From: an uncultured Peptostreptococcaceae bacterium
GTDB lineage: Bacteria > Bacillota > Clostridia > Peptostreptococcales > Anaerovoracaceae
NCBI GenBank assembly: GCA_905236895.1
Contig: CAJOQI010000169.1
Coordinates: forward strand, 1-6,362
Length of the DNA: 6,362 nucleotides
Reading direction: 5' to 3'
Shown: one piece after another, positions 1 to 3,751 of the stretch
Position numbering within the stretch: position 1 is the first letter of the stretch
Layout: each line of letters opens with the position of its first letter
The notes under the pieces: generated by a model
What the model was told of the DNA's origin: nothing
Databases searched by the model: none
What the model saw: the letters and a program-made list of their open reading frames with translations, nothing else
Made by a program: the position numbers and the translations under genes

Positions 1-29
1 CACAGGTTCGAGCCCTGTAGCGCCCACCA
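1..29 (+). tRNA. 3' end of a tRNA gene, probably tRNA-Val (5' part outside window)
   Basis: Only the T arm and the acceptor 3' strand are present. The T stem ACAGG (2-6) pairs with CCTGT (14-18) around the loop TTCGAGC. The acceptor strand AGCGCCC (19-25), discriminator A26 and an encoded CCA (27-29) follow. The matching 5' acceptor strand would be GGGCGCT, which I associate with tRNA-Val in Clostridia. The anticodon lies outside the window, so the amino acid is inferred and could be different. Confidence 0.8.
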
Positions 30-43
30 TTTTTTTAAGATGC

Positions 44-120
44 GGCCTGGTAGTTCAGTTGGTTAGAATGCCAGCCTGTCACGCTGGAGGTCGACGGTTC
101 GAGCCCGTTCCAGGTCGCCA
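44..120 (+). tRNA. tRNA-Asp (anticodon GTC)
   Basis: A complete cloverleaf can be folded by eye. Acceptor GGCCTGG (44-50) pairs with CCAGGTC (110-116), with one G-T pair. The anticodon stem CCAGC/GCTGG (71-75 and 83-87) encloses the loop CTGTCAC with anticodon GTC at 78-80. The T arm is GACGG/CCGTT around TTCGAGC. Discriminator G117 is the expected identity base for Asp, and CCA is encoded at 118-120. It starts 14 bases after the preceding tRNA, so the cluster is probably one transcript processed by RNases. Confidence 0.96.
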
Positions 121-127
121 ATTATGT

Positions 128-204
128 GGTGGGTATCGTCAAGTGGTTAAGACCCAGGGTTGTGGCTCCTGTATACGTGGGTTCGAATCCCACTACCCAC
201 CCCA
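128..204 (+). tRNA. tRNA-His (anticodon GTG)
   Basis: Acceptor GTGGGTA (129-135) pairs with TACCCAC (194-200). An encoded extra G at 128 (position -1) faces discriminator C201, which is the diagnostic identity pair of bacterial tRNA-His. The anticodon stem CAGGG/TCCTG (155-159 and 167-171) encloses TTGTGGC with anticodon GTG at 162-164. The T arm is GTGGG/CCCAC around TTCGAAT. CCA is encoded at 202-204. Seven bases separate it from tRNA-Asp. Confidence 0.96.
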
Positions 205-225
205 TAAATAAAGAGTGGGAAATAG

Positions 226-300
226 GGCGACATAGCCAAGTGGTAAGGCACGAGTCTGCAAAACTCTGATTCCCCGGTTCAAATCCGGGTGTCGCCTCCA
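226..300 (+). tRNA. tRNA-Cys (anticodon GCA)
   Basis: Acceptor GGCGACA (226-232) pairs with TGTCGCC (290-296). Discriminator T297 is the U73 identity base of tRNA-Cys, and CCA is at 298-300. The anticodon loop CTGCAAA (256-262) carries GCA at 258-260. Its stem CGAGT/ACTCT has one non-Watson-Crick pair at the outer end. The T arm is CCCGG/CCGGG around TTCAAAT. It lies 21 bases after tRNA-His, the widest internal gap in the cluster. Confidence 0.95.
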
Positions 301-306
301 ATATAA

Positions 307-381
307 TGGGGTATCGCCAAGCGGTAAGGCAACGGATTCTGATTCCGTCATTCGCAGGTTCGAATCCTGCTACCCTAGCCA
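307..381 (+). tRNA. tRNA-Gln (anticodon CTG)
   Basis: Acceptor TGGGGTA (307-313) pairs with TACCCTA (371-377). The weak first pair U1-A72 is a known identity feature of tRNA-Gln, as is discriminator G378. The anticodon stem ACGGA/TCCGT (332-336 and 344-348) encloses TTCTGAT with anticodon CTG at 339-341. The T arm is GCAGG/CCTGC around TTCGAAT. CCA is at 379-381. This is the CAG-reading isoacceptor, so a TTG-anticodon tRNA-Gln should exist elsewhere in the genome. It is the last tRNA before the terminator. Confidence 0.95.
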
Positions 382-386
382 AATAG

Positions 387-415
387 AAGTGGGTCCGAAA
401 GGACCCACTTTTTTT
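387..415 (+). terminator. Intrinsic terminator of the tRNA cluster
   Basis: A perfect 10-bp stem (387-396 with 401-410) closes on a stable GAAA tetraloop (397-400). It runs directly into seven T residues (409-415). It sits 5 bases after the CCA of tRNA-Gln, so it ends the tRNA transcript. On the other strand the hairpin is followed only by CTATTT, so it would be a weaker terminator for the convergent minus-strand gene at 472-711. Confidence 0.95.
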
Positions 416-457
416 GCATTTGGGGCATGCTTTTTTGTGTGAAAATTGCATTTGGGG
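414..457 (+). repeat. 12-base direct repeat pair downstream of the tRNA terminator
   Basis: TTGCATTTGGGG occurs at 414-425 and again at 446-457, 32 bases apart. The first copy is followed by CATGC and six T residues. Its GCAT (416-419) can pair with ATGC (427-430) to make a short hairpin before that T-run, possibly a weak back-up terminator. The second copy continues into GTACTATTTT, which recurs inverted at 2516-2525. No coding region is involved and the function is unknown. Confidence 0.55.
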
Positions 458-471
458 TACTATTTTAAGAT

Positions 472-711
472 TTATTCTTCATCAAGCGCGCCATCATCAA
501 GCACGCCCTCATCAGCCATAACCTCCAAGAGCAATTTCTCCAAGTCCTCTCGGCAGCCGCCGCAGCGATCACCGATAGGCATTTTCTCGCAAAGGGTCTT
601 AAGATCTTCAATATGGTTTTCCAGAATAAAGTCAATGGTCTGCTTACGTGTTATACCGCGACAAAGGCAGATGATAAACTCAGGACTTTTCCTGTCGATT
701 TCGTAAAACAT
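472..711 (-). CDS. BFD-like [2Fe-2S]-binding protein, 79 aa
   Basis: This is a small protein of the BFD-like [2Fe-2S] fold, the family of bacterioferritin-associated ferredoxin and of modules attached to NirB, NifU and various oxidoreductases. The four expected ligands are visible as C-x-C (Cys15, Cys17) followed by an Ile-Thr helix start, and C-x-x-C (Cys50, Cys53) in the segment GDRCGGC. Cys41 is an additional cysteine. The tail after residue 65 is acidic and ends in DEE. I chose the ATG at 711 because a GGAGG (717-721 on the complement) lies 5 bases upstream. A TTG at 723 would place that site inside the gene. The gene stands alone, convergent with the tRNA cluster and divergent from the 830 gene. 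Its partner is unknown. It may carry electrons or sense iron or redox state, but no neighbour supports a specific role. Confidence 0.88.
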   Translation of the reverse strand: MFYEIDRKSPEFIICLCRGITRKQTIDFILENHIEDLKTLCEKMPIGDRCGGCREDLEKLLLEVMADEGVLDDGALDEE

Positions 712-744
712 TTTGGCCTCCAAAACTTTGATTTCACAATAGAT

Positions 745-755
745 ATTATACCACT
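745..755 (-). promoter_or_regulatory. Probable promoter (-10 region) of the BFD-like gene
   Basis: On the minus strand TATAAT (complement of 745-750) is preceded by TGG, giving an extended -10 element. No good -35 hexamer is visible 16-18 bases further upstream, which is tolerated by extended -10 promoters. Transcription would start near 738, leaving a leader of about 27 bases that contains the GGAGG ribosome site. Confidence 0.5.
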
Positions 756-772
756 ATTTACTGGAAAAACCC

Positions 773-801
773 TTGACATTGCATAGAAGATGATATAATA
801 A
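773..801 (+). promoter_or_regulatory. Probable sigma-70/A promoter of the 830-2365 gene
   Basis: A consensus TTGACA (773-778) is followed by a consensus TATAAT (794-799) with a 15-base spacer, shorter than the usual 17. The overlapping TAATAA (796-801) would give 17. Transcription would begin near 806-808, at a 10-base perfect palindrome TAGTTAACTA (806-815) that could be an operator. TGAT (791-794) and ATCA (801-804) also form an inverted repeat over the -10. Confidence 0.65.
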
Positions 802-829
802 TCAGTAGTTAACTATTGACGGGGAGACT

Positions 830-2365
830 ATGGATAATTTTTTGGAAACATTAAAAAATGCCAGTGAAAAGGACTTCATCCTGATTGGAAAAGAAGGCGC
901 ACTGGAGAAGAAGAAAGAGATTGAAAAAGAAGCTCTGGATACCATTAAGGATATCGAGAGTATGTTTGCGTCTCTGCCATACCATAGTCTTACATCAAAG
1001 GGTGCCCACGGCGCTCCCGTAACCCAAGGGACTCTCAAGGGTTATGCATCCGATGAACCGCAGACTGTGGAGGAGGACATTGAAGATCGCCTTGCAAAAA
1101 TCATCAAAGCCGCCGAAGCGGAAATGGCTCTCCAAGCAGGAGGAAGCCATATGGCGGACTTGGTTGACCGAAAAGAAGAATTGAATGTGGTCGCAGAAGA
1201 AGCAGGCGTACAAGGGAGGGAAGTGGAGCCCGAAGAAGTCCTGATAGAAGAAGAGATTGAGCTCGATGCCGAAGCGCGTGCCAGGGAAGAAGCAGAAGCG
1301 CGTGCTCAGGCGGAAGCAGAAGCGCGTTCCAGGGAAGAAGCAGAAGCGCGTGCCAGGGAAGAAGCAGAAGCGCGTGCCAGGGAAGAAGCAGAAGCGCGAG
1401 CTCAGGCGGAAGAAGAAGCGAAGGCTAAGGCAGAGGCTGAAGCAAGAGCAAGGGAAGAAAAAGAAGCTAAGGCCAAGGCAGAGGCGGAAGCCAAGGCACA
1501 AGCAAAAGCCGACGCCAAGGCTGAAAAGGAAAGACTTAAGGCTGAGAAAAAAGCGGAGAAGAAGAAGGCGGAAGAAGAGAGACGGGCCAAGGAATTCGAT
1601 ATCCTCGCAGAAGAGGTACCCACCAAGGGCGCTTTAATAAAAAAAATACTCTTGGGAATCCTAACTATAGCCTTTATATTTGCTGCGGTATGTGCTTTGA
1701 TACTTACCTTCTTCAAGGACACTCCCATTGGAGAGTCCCTGACAGGTATCATAGATAAGTTTGCTGAAGACGACTTTTCCGGCGGATATACCCCGGGCCA
1801 GACGCCAAGCGCCACGGAAGCCACAGCCTCTACGGGAAGCACCACGGACGAAAGCTTTGTTGGTAAGGGAATCTTGACCAAGATAGGAATCGCAGACGGC
1901 ATTGGTACCGTGGAGGAGGGAACGGACCTTAAGTTCGTCATTGAGAAGGACTACGGCGTGGAGGGAATAACCAAGGCCATATCCTTTGATGACGATATCT
2001 GGTATATAAGCGAAGCCACCGAAAGCGTTCACTATACGCCTGAAATCGTGGGATTCGTCATTGACTACTATTCCAAGCTCTATAAGCGAATTAATAAGAA
2101 CGACGACAGTGTTCTGAAGCTCGTCGCCAAAGAAACCAAGCTCTACGGCGATGTGGAGGCTATCAGAAAGGATGCCATAGTCATCCACAACCTTGAAAAA
2201 CTAAGGATTGGAGAGATTCGCCGCTATAACAGCGACTTCTATGTGATGGTTGAGATTTCAGAGACGACCAACGACGGAAATCCCCCAACAAAGGTCACAA
2301 AAGTCCTTAGGATGACCGCCCTTGACAAAGAAATCAAGATGGTGGAAATCGTGGATGCAGAGTAG
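830..2365 (+). CDS. Single-pass membrane protein with a charged 8-residue-repeat rod, 511 aa, function unknown
   Basis: I do not recognise this as a named family. Residues 1-147 are acidic and helix-rich. Residues 148-227 are ten 8-residue units of the form E-A-R-A-R-E-E-A or E-A-K-A-K-A-E-A, continuing as Lys/Glu-rich helix to about 262. Residues 273-295 form one hydrophobic membrane helix. Lysines just before it predict the rod inside and the C-terminus outside. A Gly/Thr/Ser-rich linker (about 317-342) leads to a soluble outer domain (343-511) with no cysteine. The rod recalls TolA domain II or a single-alpha-helix in composition only. The start is the ATG at 830, preceded by GGGGAG (821-826), a rather close 3-base spacing. 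The gene is monocistronic by its own promoter and terminator. A coupling role between cytoplasm and envelope is a guess. Confidence 0.9.
   Translation: MDNFLETLKNASEKDFILIGKEGALEKKKEIEKEALDTIKDIESMFASLPYHSLTSKGAHGAPVTQGTLKGYASDEPQTVEEDIEDRLAKIIKAAEAEMALQAGGSHMADLVDRKEELNVVAEEAGVQGREVEPEEVLIEEEIELDAEARAREEAEARAQAEAEARSREEAEARAREEAEARAREEAEARAQAEEEAKAKAEAEARAREEKEAKAKAEAEAKAQAKADAKAEKERLKAEKKAEKKKAEEERRAKEFDILAEEVPTKGALIKKILLGILTIAFIFAAVCALILTFFKDTPIGESLTGIIDKFAEDDFSGGYTPGQTPSATEATASTGSTTDESFVGKGILTKIGIADGIGTVEEGTDLKFVIEKDYGVEGITKAISFDDDIWYISEATESVHYTPEIVGFVIDYYSKLYKRINKNDDSVLKLVAKETKLYGDVEAIRKDAIVIHNLEKLRIGEIRRYNSDFYVMVEISETTNDGNPPTKVTKVLRMTALDKEIKMVEIVDAE
1271..1510 (+). repeat. 24-bp tandem repeat tract inside the 830-2365 gene
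   Basis: Ten consecutive 24-base units starting at 1271 encode 8-residue blocks beginning Glu-Ala. Units 1-6 (to 1414) are close at the nucleotide level, with GAAGCGCGTGCC as the usual opening. Units 4 and 5 (1343-1390) are identical. Later units have diverged and switch from Arg to Lys codons. The length is a multiple of three, so gain or loss of units would keep the reading frame. The + strand is strikingly purine-rich across the tract. Confidence 0.9.
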
Positions 2366-2426
2366 GGAAAAGGGCCATCGAAAAAGGCCCCTAAAAGCCA
2401 CCCTAAAAAACATAAAAAATATCAAG

Positions 2427-2465
2427 AAAATCCCCGAAGAGAAGGGCTCTTTTCGGGGATTTTTC
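2427..2465 (+). terminator. Intrinsic terminator after the 830-2365 gene
   Basis: AATCCCCGAA (2429-2438) pairs perfectly with TTCGGGGATT (2452-2461). Further GAG/CTC pairing is possible inside with a small TT bulge. A T-run (2461-2464) follows. A smaller hairpin, GGGCC (2372-2376) with GGCCC (2386-2390), lies just after the stop codon but lacks a T-run. The terminator separates this gene from the operon that begins at 2605. Confidence 0.88.
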
Positions 2466-2604
2466 GTGGGAAAAGGCCCATATAGTACTTTAGTATGATT
2501 TTTCCAAAAAACGCAAAAATAGTACTTTCGGTTGATGCACTTTTTTCTTATAAAAATGTAAAATATCGAGTATAAGTTAGAGTACATATAATTAGAATTG
2601 ATAA
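2466..2604 (+). promoter_or_regulatory. AT-rich upstream region of the 2605 operon, with a -10-like TATAAT
   Basis: This 139-base gap holds no gene. ATAGTACTTT occurs at 2482-2491 and 2519-2528, 37 bases apart. TATAAT at 2587-2592 is a consensus -10, but it lies only 12 bases before the ATG at 2605 and has no recognisable -35. A weaker TATAAG is at 2571-2576. If the first is used, the transcript would be nearly leaderless. That agrees with the absence of a Shine-Dalgarno sequence. The true promoter could instead lie further upstream. Confidence 0.4.
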
Positions 2605-3093
2605 ATGACAAAAGGCGAACTTAAAAAACTTAATCGTGCGGAGCTTCTGGCCATGCTCATGTCGGTTACGCAGAGGTGTGACGACTTGGAGGAAGAACTG
2701 GCAGAAGTAACCCAGCAGCTTAAAGATAGAAGTGTCGACATTGGGAAATCCGGAACCATGGCAGAGGCCATGCTAAGAATCAACGGAGTCATGGAAGCGG
2801 TGGACAGAGCGGGAGCTCAGTACCTGGAGAATCTTAAGAAGATGAGCGAAGAAAGCGCAGTTAATGCTAGCATTGATAGCATAGCCCTTTCGGAAGAATC
2901 CATCGAAGAGACCAGAGAAAAGTGCAAGGCCATCGAAGAAGAAACAAAGCAGCGTTGTGTAAGCATGGTGGAGAAAGCACAAACGGAATCACAAGCCTAC
3001 TGGGATGAGGTCTACAGCAGAATCGTAAAATACAGCGAGACCATCGAGTCACTAAAGGACTTCATCAACAGAGTAAGTCCCGAGACAAAATAG
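2605..3093 (+). CDS. Cytoplasmic coiled-coil protein next to signal peptidase, 162 aa
   Basis: The protein has no signal peptide or membrane segment and looks almost entirely helical. Residues 1-16 form a basic Leu-rich start (ELKKLNRAELLAML). Residues 18-45 are a coiled coil rich in Glu. Residues 50-77 contain the segment GTMAEAMLRINGV and then QYLENL. Residues 92-160 are a second long amphipathic helix. I recall similar uncharacterised proteins directly upstream of signal peptidase I genes in other Clostridia. DivIVA-like or scaffold roles are possible, but no diagnostic motif proves one. The ATG at 2605 follows an in-frame TAA at 2602, so no longer start exists. No Shine-Dalgarno is visible. 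The next gene begins 15 bases after its stop, which indicates co-transcription. Confidence 0.82.
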   Translation: MTKGELKKLNRAELLAMLMSVTQRCDDLEEELAEVTQQLKDRSVDIGKSGTMAEAMLRINGVMEAVDRAGAQYLENLKKMSEESAVNASIDSIALSEESIEETREKCKAIEEETKQRCVSMVEKAQTESQAYWDEVYSRIVKYSETIESLKDFINRVSPETK

Positions 3094-3108
3094 GATATGA
3101 GATAGAGA

Positions 3109-3702
3109 ATGAAACAAGCTAATGCAACAGAATCCATTGAAAGATTCACGGTTAGTGAACTGCAGGAGGAACTGAAAAGGGAGCAAAGAAGTAGACAATA
3201 CAGAAGCACCACAAGAAATACAATATACGTAGTGATAGTTGTAGCCGCTGTGGCAATCCTGGTTGCAACCCTGTGGCTCCCGGTTCTGAGAATATACGGA
3301 ACATCCATGGAGCCAACCCTGGACGAGGGTAACATAGTAATCTCCCTCAAGGGCGCCGATTTCGAAAGCGGAGACATTGTCGCCTTCTACTACGAGAACA
3401 AAGTATTGGTGAAGAGATGTATCGCAGGTCCCGGCGAATGGGTGGACATAGATGAAGACGGAAACGTAACCGTAAACGGAGTACCCCTGGATGAACCCTA
3501 TATAAAGGAAAAGGCCTATGGGGATGTGACAATAAGCTTCCCCTACCAGGTACCCGAAGGAAGATACTTCGTTCTGGGAGATCACAGAGCCACATCAGCC
3601 GATTCAAGACTGGCAATCATAGGATGTATCGCAGAAGAACAGATAGTAGGAAAAATCGTATTCAAAATACTACCATTAAGTAAGTTCGGAAGTGTTCAAT
3701 AA
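3109..3702 (+). CDS. lepB: Type I signal peptidase (leader peptidase), 197 aa
   Basis: This enzyme removes signal peptides from exported proteins at the outer face of the membrane with a Ser/Lys dyad. Ser66 lies in the box G-T-S-M-E-P-T and Lys102 in V-L-V-K-R followed by A-G-P-G. The box-E segment GDHRATSADSR (157-167) has His159 where Asn is usual. Residues 1-37 are a charged cytoplasmic extension, partly helical (SELQEELKRE). Residues 39-57 are the single membrane anchor. Length and one anchor fit the Gram-positive type. All catalytic residues are intact, unlike the SipA-type proteins of some pilus clusters. The Shine-Dalgarno is poor (GAGATAGAG). It is probably coupled to the 2605 gene, and the surface protein follows after 49 bases. 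It is likely one of several signal peptidases in the genome and may serve this locus. Confidence 0.95.
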   Translation: MKQANATESIERFTVSELQEELKREQRSRQYRSTTRNTIYVVIVVAAVAILVATLWLPVLRIYGTSMEPTLDEGNIVISLKGADFESGDIVAFYYENKVLVKRCIAGPGEWVDIDEDGNVTVNGVPLDEPYIKEKAYGDVTISFPYQVPEGRYFVLGDHRATSADSRLAIIGCIAEEQIVGKIVFKILPLSKFGSVQ

Positions 3703-3737
3703 TATATAGTAAGAAAGTTATCGATTCAAAGCAGATT

Positions 3738-3741
3738 GGAG
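3738..3741 (+). promoter_or_regulatory. Ribosome binding site of the surface protein gene
   Basis: GGAG (3738-3741) lies 10 bases before the ATG at 3752, slightly far but the only good candidate. The 49-base gap after the signal peptidase gene contains no hairpin with a T-run and no clear promoter, which supports read-through. Confidence 0.5.
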
Positions 3742-3751
3742 AAAACCAACA

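Noticed and set aside
122..451. Minus-strand reading frame of 109 codons across the tRNA genes
   Set aside because: It is antisense to three tRNAs. Its repeated GFEP segments come from reading conserved T-arm sequence backwards, a familiar false protein.
1..471. Possible integration site of a mobile element at the tRNA cluster
   Set aside because: No integrase, transposase or copy of a tRNA 3' end was found downstream. The 12-base direct repeat does not match any tRNA sequence.
446..706. Plus-strand reading frame opposite the BFD-like gene
   Set aside because: It lies wholly antisense to a gene with intact [2Fe-2S] ligands and has a Ser/Pro-rich low-complexity translation with no recognisable domain.
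995..1941. Overlapping minus-strand frames and a Lys/Arg-rich plus-strand frame within the 830-2365 gene
   Set aside because: The 24-bp purine-rich repeat keeps stop codons out of the other frames. Their translations are Phe/Cys-, Ser/Ala- or Lys/Arg-rich shadows without start signals.
2372..2390. GGGCC/GGCCC hairpin as a terminator
   Set aside because: The stem is 5 bp with a 9-base loop and no T-run follows. The stronger hairpin at 2427-2465 is the better candidate.
3052..3616. Minus-strand frames opposite the signal peptidase gene
   Set aside because: The plus strand encodes a complete enzyme with catalytic Ser and Lys, and the antisense frames show no domain.
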